Positions 14,771 through 27,015 of a stretch of 64,000 nt of DNA are shown one piece after another (the first letter of the stretch is position 1; every line of letters starts with the position of its first letter). This stretch comes from Zeugodacus cucurbitae (lineage: Eukaryota; Arthropoda; Insecta; Diptera; Tephritidae): NCBI RefSeq assembly GCF_028554725.1, contig NC_071670.1:37628001-37692000 (forward strand), given 5' to 3'. The position numbers and the translations under genes were made by a program. The notes under the pieces are model-generated. The model was not told the DNA's origin. It made no database searches and saw nothing but the letters and a program-made list of their open reading frames with translations.

Positions 14771-17066
14771 TTTGGCATTATTATAGTTTAGATTAAATTT
14801 TGGATAGGGAAAATGCAAATTTTTGCTCAACTATATTTTGTAGCCTCACAAAATGCATTGTTTCTGCTAATAAATCAATGAGTATTGACCGCAAATCAGA
14901 AATTCATATCTCTAATGTTTTGGAAAAACAAATTTAACATACAAAAACTAGCAAATTAAGTTTAATGCTAATTTAAAATTTTAATCTTCTCTTCAAATAA
15001 TTATGTACGGCGATTACACAGTATTTAGCACTCATCATTTGATGAACATTAATGCTAATTAAATGAACATCTAGCAGTTAAAAATATTTTCCTAATAAAT
15101 CTGCGTTTATTTCACTGCAACAAATATAAACAAACGGTATTTGTTTTTGTATTGTATTTACCTTACAATTTTATTTAATCACTCGACAAAAAGTTGCTTC
15201 ATTAAATCCTCGTTAGCAACACATTTAACTTGAACAGTTGACTAAACGAAGTTTAGCGTTCAACAGCACACTATTAACACCGTTGACGCCCCTCCCTCGA
15301 AAACACTTGGCCAACTGACAAAGTTGAAAACATAAAACAGTTTGTTGTTGAATTAGTGAAGCAGCGAAAAAGCACAATTCCATGTAACGAAAAATGCCCT
15401 CACACACATATATAAACATAAACATACATACGCACAAACATACATACGCATTTAATTAGCGCAATTACAGTGCATTTACATTATTGATGAACGATTTGGC
15501 GCATGTTTGCTGCCAATTTGTGATAATTGTTGTTTACAACATGCAAAGCGACCGAATCGCGCTTTTTCCGCCGCTGCCGCTGCCACTGTTGTTGTTGTTG
15601 TAGTTTTTTGTTAAGCTGCTAATTTTTTTTAATTGTAGAATATTTTCAGCAAAATTACACGCCGCAAATTAATTAAAGCCTCGTGGCTAAATAAGCGAAA
15701 TAATACGGCAATTGCACGCAATCGATAATTTGAAAAGTTCATTCGATGATTAGCGTCGTTGTGTGGGGCTTAAGTTAGCGCTTATTGTTCAGTTGTTAGA
15801 AAAAACAAAATTCCAAAAAATTATAATTACATAATAGCTGCGAAATTATCGAATATTATTCCTGAAATCGCCGATTATTTTGTTGTATTTTGGTTTAATT
15901 AAACTTATATTCAGTGGTGCTATTTGATGGAAGATCACAGTAAACTATTCAGAGAAAATTTGTTTGTGTGGAGCTTTTTAGGTTACGTTGAAAATTAAAT
16001 AAGACCAAATGATTGCCGTTCGTTCTATAATAAAATATATTTACAATGGAGTAAATGTGGACAATTTGCTGGATCAACACATTGAATACAGAAATAAATA
16101 TGTTTAGATCAATTGTAAAAACCAAAATGTAAGTTAACATACTAAATAAAAATGATTTTTTTTTAGAAACGAAATTTAATTGCCATCTCAACACATCGAG
16201 ATCGATTAAAGCAATATAAGTTCTAGATGAATTTGTATTTTAGTGATGGCCAACATAAATATTTATATCATGGATTTATTTTCCGTTAGGAGTATAGAAT
16301 TACCAAGGGTATAGCTGTCACTTTGATATTCGTGATAACGGGTTCTATTGTAATCCAAAGTTTCATATTAAAAATTTGATAAATTCTAGAAATGTTTTTT
16401 ATGCTCCAGTTCTGAAAAAAGGGAAAATGTTTGTATGTTACACATAAAGAAGGCATAAAGGTACAGTTTCTGAACTAAAGACGGAGACGCCGTTACTATC
16501 AATAGAAATAGGGCCAATTTTATAGTGACTTTTTTTATTTTCCAACTTCATTAAAAATTATTTATATGCCAAATTGTTCCATACAATAAGTTCACTGGGA
16601 CGAATTTGTTAAGAATTGTTATGATATTGGCCTTCTAAGTCCTGAGATTTGACTTTGTTAGACTACTTTTTGTAAGGGTAAGTCTAGTGATTGGCCTATA
16701 AAGATACATATTGTTATGTACCACTAACCAATTTTGAAACAAACACTCCACCTACTATATGTGACATATATGTACATATCTTCAAGTACGACTAACCAAC
16801 TAGTAATCCCATTATAGGCTGAAAACAGTGTCAAAAAATTTAACTTATAGCCCGAACCTTGAGTACCTTATAAAGAAGACATTAACGTCAAAATAACATC
16901 CTTAAGGAGCGCACTACTTTAAAGGATTGATACAAATACACAAAAAATATTAATGATGTATTATATTCAAAAAGTGTTTTAAACAGAATAAAAACAAAAA
17001 TTAATTAAAACAAAAAATATTAAATTCAATCCGTTATTCGCAAAATTATAAACCCACATTTTTTAT

Positions 17067-17535
17067 TTAAGGGGCTATACCAGTGTGACATTTTCCAATT
17101 TTTTTTTTAATTTTTTGCTTATTCGATATTTTATACTTTCAAACCAATCCTGTGAAAACGGTTAAGTCTCTTGAGTAGTTTTTGAATGACAGAGTTCTAA
17201 AGAGCGACCGCTCGCAGGAATAAGCCGCTATAGTCGAAACAATAAACGTGTTTTTCTCGAAACGACATTTTACCGATTTGTTTTAATTGTTTTAAAATTG
17301 TCAATTTGGCATTGAAAAAACGACCATTTTTTATCTAAAAAACGGCATTTTTTCAGAACTACACCATTTTGTTAATTTTATATATTTTTTAATAACCGTG
17401 GGTCATTATATAGGGAATACCTTCAACTTTAATAACATTTTTGATTTTGTTGTTTCAGCTACTCATGTGGTCGGAACCGTGTCAGCAGCTAGGGAACTTT
17501 CTTTTTGGCACCTCCGAAAACAGCACATAAATCTG
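17067..17535 (-). mobile_element. truncated copy of the TTAA element found at 61263-61909
   Basis: It starts with TTAA at 17067-17070 followed by GGGGCTATACCAGTGT. It matches, in reverse orientation, most of the complete element at 61263-61909, including the AGAGCGACCGCT segment near 17206 and the CTTCAACTTTAATAAC segment near 17421. The far end is lost where it meets a mini-me-like element at about 17536. No coding frame is seen. Confidence 0.7.
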
Positions 17536-18545
17536 TTATTATACTCTCGCTACCTGTTGCACAGAGTATTATAGTTTTGTTCACATAACAGTTGTTTGTG
17601 TCACCAAGAAATATAAGAGTTAGATATGGGGTTATATATATATATAAATGATCAGGATTACGAGTGGATTTGAAATCCGGATGTCTGTCAGTGCAAGCGA
17701 TAACTTGAGTAAAAATTAAGATATCTTAACTTGGAACACATGTTTCTTGGCACCCTGAGGAGGCTGATTTCGAAAATGGGCAAAATCGGTCCACTGCCAC
17801 GCCCACAAAATGGCGGTAACCGAAAACCTATACAGTGTCATAACTAAGCCATAAATAAAGTTATGAAAATGAAATTTGAATGTAATTGTTTTTGAAAAGT
17901 GGGCGTAACCCCGCCCCCAAATAGGTTTTTTGTATATAACTCGCAAACCAATAAAGCTATATAAACCAAACTTTCTGCAGTCATTTATTTTAGCCCTTTC
18001 CTTATACAGTCCAAAAATGAAAGAAAGAGGATAATAACCACCCACCCACCTCCGATACAAAGGTTAGGTTGAAAATTACTAAAAGTGCGTTAACTCACTA
18101 ACGAAAAACGTCAGAAACACCAAATTTTACGTAAGAAATGGCAGAAGGAAGCTGCACTGAGATTTTTTTACAAAATGGAAAAAGGGCATGGCGTCGCGCA
18201 CTTACGGGTCAAAAACCATATCTCAAGAACTATTCCACCGATTTCAATTGGATGAAATTCGGAATATAACACTTTCTTGACACCCTGATGACACGGGTGG
18301 AATATGGGCGAAATCGGTTCACAACTACGTCTACTTCCCATATAACTCAATTTTGAATCCTTCTGATTCGTTCACTTAATAATGTATACATAAGGAACCG
18401 ATAAAGGTAGCGAAATAAAACTTTACACAAATACTGTATCTGAGCTGTGACATCACTTGTGGAAAAATTGTCAAAATCGGACCATGACTTTTCAAGGCCC
18501 CGGATATCGAACCTGAAGAACTCAGTGCCTAAGAGTCGAAAATAT
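17536..18545 (-). mobile_element. mini-me-like element, 5' truncated, minus orientation
   Basis: Reverse-complement similarity is clear to the copies at 24529-25613 and 41195-42005. Shared landmarks are the terminal hairpin built on TACTCTCGC...AGAGTATTATAG (17540-17573), GTGGGCGTGG-type text, an AAAAAACCTATTTGGGGGCGG-like segment near 17910-17930, and the CGAAATCGGT segments. The (GGAC)n tract seen in other copies is largely eroded here. The diverged right part ends around 18545. The open frames inside (for example 17716-18060 minus) are by-products of this repeat and not genes. Confidence 0.7.
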
Positions 18546-19978
18546 TCGCAAATACGTCAATATTTTAATGTAATTCAGAGAGAATATTTTTCTTCCTTCC
18601 ATATACCCAATTACGGGTTTGCAAAAAATACGATGCTCCTAATACCTTAAAAATCGGTTAATATGTGAAATTAAAAATCTTCAATAGATATATTTTATAT
18701 TTTGTTTTTGATAAAAGAAGAAGAAAGAAATTCTTCTAATAAGTTGTGCTTTAAGGCATTTATCAACTAAATTAATATTAATTGAAACATATAAATTCTC
18801 TCAAGTCTTTTCATTTCCTTAATCACTTCAACAAAATACTGAACTGAACTTAAATAGCGAAAAGAACTAAAAGTTTCCAAAAGTAAATTGCTCACTTACA
18901 CTCATCTCCGGTTGATTTCATACACGTGTGCAATGTTGACACGCGTACTAAAAACACACACACACACATGCACAGAAAAACAGACTCGCCAACCACCCCA
19001 GCCAAGTCACGAGCGAATTACAATTATTGAAATTACCAAAACATTGTATCACTTGCAAGGCAAACACAAAACACTCGCCGCTCACTTGCAAATTGTTGCC
19101 AACTTTTTGCACTCTTCCACCGAAATTGGCCAATCTCAGTGTAGACCGTATGTGTGACGGAGCGAAGATTACAACCGTTATTGCCAGTAATTGCGCAATT
19201 AAGCATAATTATGATCATCAACAGTGATTAGGCAGTAGAAGTAGCAGCCTGACAAGCGCGATACAAGCCGAGGAAAACACAACAATCCGACAATCAGACG
19301 GTTCAAATACCCAAAGTGATAGAGCTTATAAAAACTGCAGAAGAGAGAAGAGGGGGGGCAAATGGCAAAAAGTGGCGCCAACATATGTGATTTTAGACAC
19401 GGAAGAATGAATGAAGTCGCTTGAAAATATTGGCCGCCTGCCAAATGACAAAAGTTACAAAAAGGAAAAACTGTGGATTAGCGAAAATGCAAGCAAAGTA
19501 GAAGAGCAGAAGAGCAAAAGCACAGTGAGAAAAATGTGTATTTGCTGTAAAAAAATGAAGTTGTAGAAGTGATTGCTCAACGGCAATAAATGGGAAATAA
19601 AGAAAAAGCAAACTCAAATAATAATAAAGTGAAATTATATTTAATAAGATTTTGAAGCAAATCTTAAGTTCGAAAATGAGAAAAAATATTTAGCTCAATG
19701 GTTCTGCAAATCTGGCATGGATTCGAAAATTAAATATTGGCACCAAGAGAAATGATAACGATGTTGAAATTGCTTTTTTCATTTCCCATCCCAATGCCTC
19801 AAGAGCAATTATGTACAGTGATATGAAAAGAAATTGCATTGCTTTCCTGCACATTCATAATTGTCATACGTTTTATACTTTCTTTTCTTATTTGGTAGTA
19901 TGACCTGCTATATTCCTGAACACCACTGTATGAGAGACATTTTAGTCATCACCGAACTTTGAAAAATTTCGTATGTGC

Positions 19979-20022
19979 TAATATACATATACATATGTAT
20001 TAATATACATATACATATGTAT
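19979..20022. repeat. tandem pair of a 22-bp AT-rich palindromic unit
   Basis: Two identical 22-bp units (19979-20000 and 20001-20022) composed of TATACATA/TATGTA steps are followed by (TATG)n. This is a simple-sequence tract with no evident function. Confidence 0.8.
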
Positions 20023-21526
20023 GTATGTATGACTGAAATGTACATAAACTTTGCAATGTCTGTAATATTTTTCTTGTTGCCGCCGCCGGACTTAAAATTC
20101 AATTATGGCAAATAAAGCAAACTGAATTTGGAGGAATAGGATAAAGAAGAGAAAATAAATATTAACTGTAATCTCTAAGCTTTACTTTGTTGTACAGTAG
20201 ACTCACATGTGAATATTTGTTTATATGTAGATGTACATCGCAATTTTATAGCAGCTGTGCCTACTATGCAAGACATTTCAGCTGTGCTTATTTATTAAAT
20301 TTTATTAAACAAAAGCCAAAAAGTATTGCTATTGTTTCAGCAAGGCATTTAAAGCTCTAGTAACATTTCAATTATGTTTATATTGTTTTTTTAATTATAA
20401 ATAATATTCAATAATTTACTTATTCTAAAATACTAAATTCTAAAACAATGATTTTGACCAAGCTTGTAAAACTAAAGATATTACTTTGTTGTTCTACAAA
20501 AACTTCTCCCTTTAGTATAAGATTTCACTATCAAAATGAGATTAGTAACAAAGGATTCTCTGTAATGGAGGCACCTTAATAAAGCCACTTTGTATAAAGT
20601 CTCCTATAAAATAGACCGTATTTGTAATTAAATATAGGTTCTTTGTCAGCGAATTGTTGTTCACGCTATACGACGGTAGATGTCGCTGCTAAAAATAGCA
20701 ATCAGCTGATGAAACTCAGCAACTTCTTATGAAAAAAAAGCAAATCGCAATCAAAATTTTAATTGATCAATTAATTTGACTATGTGAAAAGGTTATACGA
20801 AAGCTCCTGACAACATAATTTAGTGAGCCACCATTGGAGCTTTACAGATTAAGAACAATTTTTCATTAGAAATAAAAGTAGGGAAAAAGTGTCGTAAGAT
20901 TGATTTTTCATAGAACTTCCAGTCCGGAAAAAATATTTATATTAGTAGTTTAGTTAGACAGGAAAAATAAAATAAGAATATAAAATAAATTTAGAACTTC
21001 AATACATTTTTAGAAGGGTATGTAAAGCCTGAATAACAAACCAATTTATTGTGGAATTAGAATGGGTTGTTAGAACGGGTTTCAAAGTACTTCTCGGATT
21101 AATATTTCCACATTTTAAGTTTTCTTATTTTAACCTTGAAATTCTTCTTCTATGAGTGAAATTATAATTTTTTTTATAAATAACGTATTATATATAAAAT
21201 AAGTGTTGATATTACGAATGACATAGCTCTATTGCCACACACACTTATGCAATATTTTTTACTGCTTATTAAAAAAAAATTTAAATTAAAGAGACATTTT
21301 CAACTTGATCCACAAATCCAATAAAGGCACTTACATTGAAATATAAATCATCAGATTTTCAGTGACAATCATGAGTTATAATAACAGTTTAAATGTCATT
21401 TCAGCCGCAAAACAGATAAACTAACAAAACCAGTAATTCCAATACTATAAAACTTTACAATTTCGCGCCTAAATTCCTCAACCGAAAATATAATATAATA
21501 ATTTTACAGAGCAAATTGTTGCTGAT

Positions 21527-21546
21527 ACACACACACACACACACAC
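21527..21546. repeat. (AC)10 dinucleotide repeat
   Basis: Twenty bases of perfect AC alternation lie about 510 bp upstream of the exon at 22060. It could serve as a microsatellite locus. Confidence 0.9.
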
Positions 21547-22059
21547 GCAGTGCAAAGCGCTAAGGGGAAAAAGTCATAGAAACTGTGAAGTGCCCAAGAG
21601 GCGAATGTCACCTGTATAATCCGTCTGCAATTTGTCACAAGCGAGCACAAGTGACACACATATAAGAACACATACAAATTGAGAATAAAAAGCGTATATG
21701 AGTTGAGTGTGTGGAACTCGTGTAAAGCGAGGAAACGAAATAAGGAAAAGAGTGATGTTGAAAATTAGCATTTCAAGCACATCAGTGCTGACACCAGGGC
21801 ACACACGCATACACGCATGAATACATACAAACATGAAAAAGTGTGTGCGCATCAACATCCACGCTGGCTACTAACTCGTTATGCTCACTGACGGCAGTCA
21901 ATCCTATTCCGAAAGCTTTTAATCTTCTCTCCCTCTGTGTGTATGAGCTCTGCACCCACTTGTACGTTTTGTTTTCGTAAACTGAACTAAAATTCACCAT
22001 TCATTCATGTTTCCTACAACTTTTTCACATTTTTTTTTTTTACTTTTGCACATTTTCAG

Positions 22060-22270
22060 GTCTCTTGGGTGCGTCATCGTGACATTCACCTGCTGACAGT
22101 CGGTCGTTACACCTACACGTCGGATCAGCGCTTCGAAGCGATGCATTCGCCGCATGCCGAGGATTGGACGTTACGTATACGCTACGCACAACGCAAAGAC
22201 TCCGGCATCTATGAGTGTCAGATATCAACAACACCACCGATCGGGCATTCCGTCTATCTGAATATAGTGG
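22060..22270 (+). CDS. dpr8: dpr8-like exon: second half of Ig domain 1
   Basis: This exon encodes 70 complete codons plus one base, starting VSWVRHRDIHLLTVG and ending YLNIV. It follows a long pyrimidine tract and CAG, and ends G|GTAAGT (phase 1). It carries Ig hallmarks: the core Trp (exon residue 3), the DSGIYEC motif with the second Ig1 cysteine at residue 53, and the HRDIHLLTVGRYTYTSDQRF wording typical of Drosophila Dpr proteins. Dpr proteins are neuronal cell-surface proteins with two Ig domains. They bind DIP-family Ig proteins in trans and contribute to synaptic partner choice. The details (AMHSPHAEDWTLRIRYAQRKD, in two adjoining parts) fit dpr8 better than dpr6, dpr9 or dpr10, from memory. 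The preceding exon with the first Ig1 cysteine is not in view. Confidence 0.85.
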
Positions 22271-22990
22271 GTAAGTGGTTGACATGAATTGTTGCTTTCG
22301 TTTATTTTTTACAATTTTTGTTTTTGTTTCGTTTTGTTTACATTTTGTTGCTGTTGTTGTGTTACTCTTGACGCTGGACCTAGTCACAGTGCTCAAGTGA
22401 TAAATGACTTGATGCTTTATTAGGGCAGTTGGCAAAAGGTGGCATCGCCTAACACGTTACGATAAATTGTTAGTTTGCTGAGGAGGTGGTGAGGTGGTGA
22501 GGGGGATGGTGGCGTATGTTTGGAATGTTGATTTCGGCATTTTATTCATAAATATTGTTAACTCGAGCACGTCTCGCATTTGCCCTGTCCAACGCAGTGA
22601 ATTGTTGAGCGCGTGAATGATAGAAGTTTGGAAAATTTATGCTGAAATACTTTTTAGTATGCCGATCACAGTTGAGTTTTTGGCAGTTAAGGAGTGGAAT
22701 AAATAATGCCATTAATTGTAAGGAATTATGCAATGACAACGGCGGTGTTGCTTTTTGCACTTTAGACATTACCGACATTAACAACTTAAGGGTTTTTAAA
22801 CAATTGCTAGTTTTTAAGCGGAACATTATTCAATATTTAGCTTTTTAACTTTTTCTCTTAAGTAGGATAGTCAAAATCCTGGGTCTAGAATCCTTCGGCA
22901 TCCAATTTCATAAATTTGCGATAGAACTGGTCAAAGTAAATACAGAGTGTTTTTTTAGACATGTGGTTTTCAAGCAGGCTTTATAATAAC

Positions 22991-25613
22991 AAGTAAGGAA
23001 GAGCTAAGAGCATTTTATACTCTCGCAATTTATTTATTTAACTTTATTTATATTACATAATACACAATTTGACCCACATATTCGGCATAAAGAGTTTGTT
23101 TGTTTGAACGCGCTAATCTCCGAAACTACTGGTTCGAATTGAATAATTCTTTTTGTGTTGGATAGTCCATTTATCGAGGAAGGCTATAGGCTATATAGCA
23201 TCAGGAGCGAAGAAACAGTGGTAAATGTGTAAAAAACGGGGGAAATTATTTATCTTTGAGGGCTTCCGTTCCTTGAGCTGCGAAAGCGGTTCAAGATTAG
23301 ATACGCTAAAGATCGAGATCGGTTGTTCGTTGTGGATCTTGGAAGGTTTAGTCGGAAAATTGTAAAATTCCAAAAAGTGACTTTTTTCCAGAAATTTTTT
23401 TATCAATCTATCTATAAAAAACAATTGGGAAAAGTCGGAAATTGGCATGTGGCAACAGAGAATTTAGAATTGCAAAAGAACGGTGACATCTACAATGAAG
23501 CATTGAAATTCATATGCCATCACCAAATCGTCAAATTAGAGATGTGCTGAATCGTGCATACGACAGAATAACTTTGGAACAACAAGTATAAGTAATGTTC
23601 CATTATTTAATGATCAGCAAAAGACAACCTATGACAGCCATTCGACACTGTAGCTTCAGTTAAACATGCAAATCTATGAAACATCTATGAGATGAGCACA
23701 ATTTTCTAGAAGCACTTGACAGAACAATGAAAGATCTGTGGAATAATAATCGTCGCTTTGGTGGCGTAATGATACTGTTATTGACAACACATTCTGTTAT
23801 TTCGAAATCAACAGCGGCGGAGGAATTGAAGATCTGCAAAGAACTAGGCAAATTCTGGTTAATACTTCTAACGGATTGATATCAATCCGAACATTAGCCA
23901 AAATTATTGAAACTACGATTGGTTGAGTGCACGCAGATTTTTAACTGGCAAAAATACCGATGTCGATGATTTAATCTATACGACTTAAAGTCAACTTCCG
24001 GGAGATTTGTGTTCATACACATCGATCGATCATGTTGAAAATGAAGATGAAGCTGTGAATTATCCAGTGAAATTTCTAAATTCTTTGTCATTATAATGCT
24101 TTGTCATTTATTATGCTTCGCAATCTTCAAGCAGCTATCGAATAATGTACTAGTTGCACGAATTTTTTAAATGGAATTACAAGGGGCAGAATGCTTGATT
24201 GCACGAATTTCTTTGAGTTCCAACGATTTGCCATTTCAGTTCAAACGTATTCAGTTTCCAATGAGACTTGCATTTGGGATGACAATCAACAGGTCTCAAA
24301 GACAGTCGCTGGAGGTGTGTGGCATAAATTTCATTCACGAGTTGAAAAATCATCTTCTCTGTACATTTACGCACCGGAACAGAAAACAAAAAATGTTGTT
24401 TATTCAGCTGAGTTACATTGAAAAAAAATTGAAAAATCTCAAATAAATGTTTTCCAAAACTGTATAAATTCAACTTTGTTTTCAAAACAAATAATTTCAC
24501 GCAGTGCAACGACTGCGGAGTCAGCTAGTATATTGTATAAAGTCCATAGAAAGTTGGAAACCATAATATTAGGTTAGAAGTCCTCGCGTTCGATATATGG
24601 GGCCTTAAAAACCTATGGTCCGATTTCGGCGATTTTTAGAATGGGGCTGCCACACTATTAACATAGTATTTGTGCAAAGTGCTGCACCGATATCTTCACT
24701 AGTGCTTACTTTATATATTGTAAAGTAAACGATTCAGATCGTCTTCAAAGTTCTGGTATATAGGAAGTAGGCGTGGTTGTAAAGCGATTTGGCCTATTTT
24801 CACAACATATCATTGGGATGTAAGGAAACTATTACAAACCAAGTTTCATTGAAATCGGTCGAGTAGTTCCTGATATATGGTTTTTGACCCATAAGTAAGC
24901 GATGCCACGCCCATTTTCCATTTTGTAAAAAAATCTGAGTGCAGCTTCCATCTGCCATTTCTTATGTTGAATTTAGTGTTTCTGACGTTTTTCGTTAGTG
25001 AGATAACCCACTTTTAGTAATTTTCAACCTAACCTTTGTATGGGAGGTGGGCGTGGTTATGATCCGATTTCTTTCATTTTTGGACTGTATTAGAAAGTGG
25101 CTAAAAAACGACTGCAGAAAGTTTGATTTCTATAGCTCTATTGGTTTGCGAGATATGTACAAAAAACTTAGTAGGGGCGGGGCCACGCCCACTTCCCCAA
25201 AAATATTACATCCAAATATGCCCCTTCATAGTGTGATCCATACCAAATTTTATTTCAATAGCTTTATTTTGGCTTAGTTATGGCACTTTATGTGTTTTCG
25301 GTTTTCGCCATTTTGTGGGCGTGGCAGTGGTCCAATTTTGCTGATTTTCGAAAGCAACCTTCCTATGGTTCCAAGAAATAAGTGCGTTAAGTTTCATCAA
25401 GATATCTTAATTTTTACTCAAGTTACAGCTTGTACAGACGGACGGACGGACGGACAGACAGACATTCGGATTTGAACTCCACTCTTCACCCTGATCACTT
25501 TGGTATATATAACCCTATATCTAGCTCGTTTAGTTTTGGGTGTTACAAACAACCGTTATGTGAACAAAACTATAATAATCCCTTTAGCAACATTTGTTGC
25601 GAGAGTATAAAAA
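22991..25613 (+). mobile_element. mini-me-like element interrupted by a Helitron
   Basis: The left arm starts AAGTAAGGAAGAGCTAAG and contains TTTTATACTCTCGCAATTTA (22991-23092). The body resumes at 24529 and ends with a hairpin and GCGAGAGTATAAAA at about 25613. Near the end is a (GGAC)n/(AGAC)n tract (25438-25463) followed by GGTATATATAACCCTATA. These two simple-sequence blocks correspond to the (GTCY)n and (TA)n blocks described for dipteran mini-me elements. It is non-coding; short open frames inside it are incidental. The 41.2-kb copy shows what the uninterrupted element looks like. Confidence 0.75.
23093..24528 (+). mobile_element. Helitron remnant with decayed helicase, nested in mini-me element
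   Basis: The 3' end is textbook Helitron: a 6-bp-stem hairpin CGCAGT-GCAACG-ACTGCG at 24500-24517, then 11 bases ending CTAG at 24528, followed by T. Upstream, a decayed Helitron helicase C-terminus is readable in two frames. About 24228-24329 gives LPFQFKRIQFPMRLAFGMTI followed by NRSQRQSLEVCGINF. About 24356-24421 gives SSLYIYAPEQKTKNVVY. Both match the end of the SF1 helicase domain of insect Helitrons. The SQGQ-type motif reads SQRQ here. The Rep/HUH nuclease part is absent. The canonical TC 5' end is not visible; the start is estimated where similarity to mini-me stops. Confidence 0.75.
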
Positions 25614-26849
25614 TAACGGTTTGTCAATATATATTATTAATTAATTCGGGCAAGTGACATCCGCGGTTGGGTCAGATAAACTCCAGCCTATAGGCTCAAT
25701 TTCCACCCACTTTTTGCAACAATTTGGGCAAACCCCTCAACCTAAATACTACCAAGTTTTCACAGGCCATTCTCCAAGGGGTTTCCCAGTCTAGAACCCT
25801 CATAGGCCTAAATTTTGAAATTTGGAAACAATAAAATGCTTCCTTCGATGCTTTTTATATAAACCAATTGTTATATTGACATTTCCATACACCAATAGAT
25901 TTATAGATAGTGTTACTATGAAGCCAGAGTTTATATTTCAATCGGATCCGTATAGTCTTTGACTATCGATTTGAAGAATGATGGAATATAAAATATTTTT
26001 TTTACCAACTGCACCATAAAATGTACTGTAAATTATCTGCATAACGTTCCGATATTCGTTGGCGATCAGAAAGGTTAAACAACATATTACGTATTGAATG
26101 CCTATACGTTATCTACCAAAAAGGAACTCATTTGCCACAGTGTGAACACACTCCTAGATGATCACAGAAATTAGTGCGGTTCAGCTCGCTCTAAAAAGAC
26201 AACCTCAGCTAATTTTGTGAAAGGATATTACACGATTTGATTTAAATTGATGTTCCATTAAACTCAACTGAGTAGATGCAGACTCTATTTCTATAAACCT
26301 AATAGTTTTAAAAGGGATACTACTTTGAACCGATAAATCTGGGTTAAACAAATAATTGGATATTTTAATAAAAAATACGGAAGTAATTCAATGTCGAATA
26401 TAGAAAATGGAGATGGGTAGATTACACACTTGTATAAGGTGCCACTGAATTTTTCCGATAAACTCTGGATAGGATCTCCCCAAGTTAGAACGCCCTCTCG
26501 TTGGGGTTCCAATCATGTGTTGACGGTTCTTATGAAAAATAAATCTAAGAAAGAGGATCAGATGGAAATGCTTCAGTGGAATAGACATTTCCTGAATTTT
26601 CTGAATTATAATTGAGAACAAAGTTGAGTTATTAAACTGTTGAAAACTATTTTGGAAGGCTCATTTTAAACTAAAATTAAAGACTAAAGGTTACCGTAGT
26701 ACACTTCGCGACTGGATCGATAAGAATTTGTTTTATTTGATCAAACTCTTCTATTTCCCAGTTATCAATATATGTATATTTCTAAGTGCCTCGACAACCT
26801 TCTACATCATATAAAAAAGTGACATAACGATTAAATATAGAACACTATA

Positions 26850-27015
26850 TTAACTCGGTACTGCCCAGAACTTTTTCCTTTTCAAATTTTTCTGAAATGA
26901 AGTACACCTTTGTATTTTGACCGCCTGAGCACGAAAATGAAGTGTGTTTTACGATTTCATTATATAACTTTTCCGGAAAAAGCGAAAAACCAGCGTAGTT
27001 TTTAGTTTTGTAATG
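26850..27015 (+). repeat. dispersed repeat starting TTAA, second copy at 61906-62095
   Basis: The segment starts TTAACTCGGTACTGCCCA and is clearly similar to TTAACCCGATACTGCCCA at 61906. The similarity continues through CACCTNTGTATTTTGACCGC, CTGAGCACGAAA and GCGAAAAACCAGCG for about 160 bp. TTAA followed by C-rich text again suggests one end of a piggyBac-like non-autonomous element. The other end is not seen. Confidence 0.6.

Larger units (their letters stand above)
1..22059 (+). other. intron or 5' flank of the dpr8-like gene, no exon recognised
   Basis: No reading frame here resembles a known protein apart from transposase debris. The missing part of the gene (signal peptide and the first half of Ig1, with its first Cys) should be spliced to the exon at 22060, but I could not find it here, so it probably lies upstream. 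The stretch is AT-rich with many short ATG-open frames that look like chance. It contains two Tc1-like remnants, two TTAA-flanked elements, a mini-me-like element, a (GA)n run near 10433-10448 and an (AC)10 run at 21527-21546. The somewhat GC-richer patches at about 1.5-2.1 kb and 4.6-5.0 kb hold nothing I can name. Confidence 0.6.

Noticed and set aside
17716..18060. 114-codon minus-strand frame
   Set aside because: It lies wholly in a mini-me-like non-coding repeat; similar short frames occur in the other copies.
1..22059. Search for the missing dpr exon encoding the first half of Ig1 (GQTAYLNC-like text)
   Set aside because: I found no matching coding stretch with splice sites, so I do not report one; it probably lies upstream of the window.
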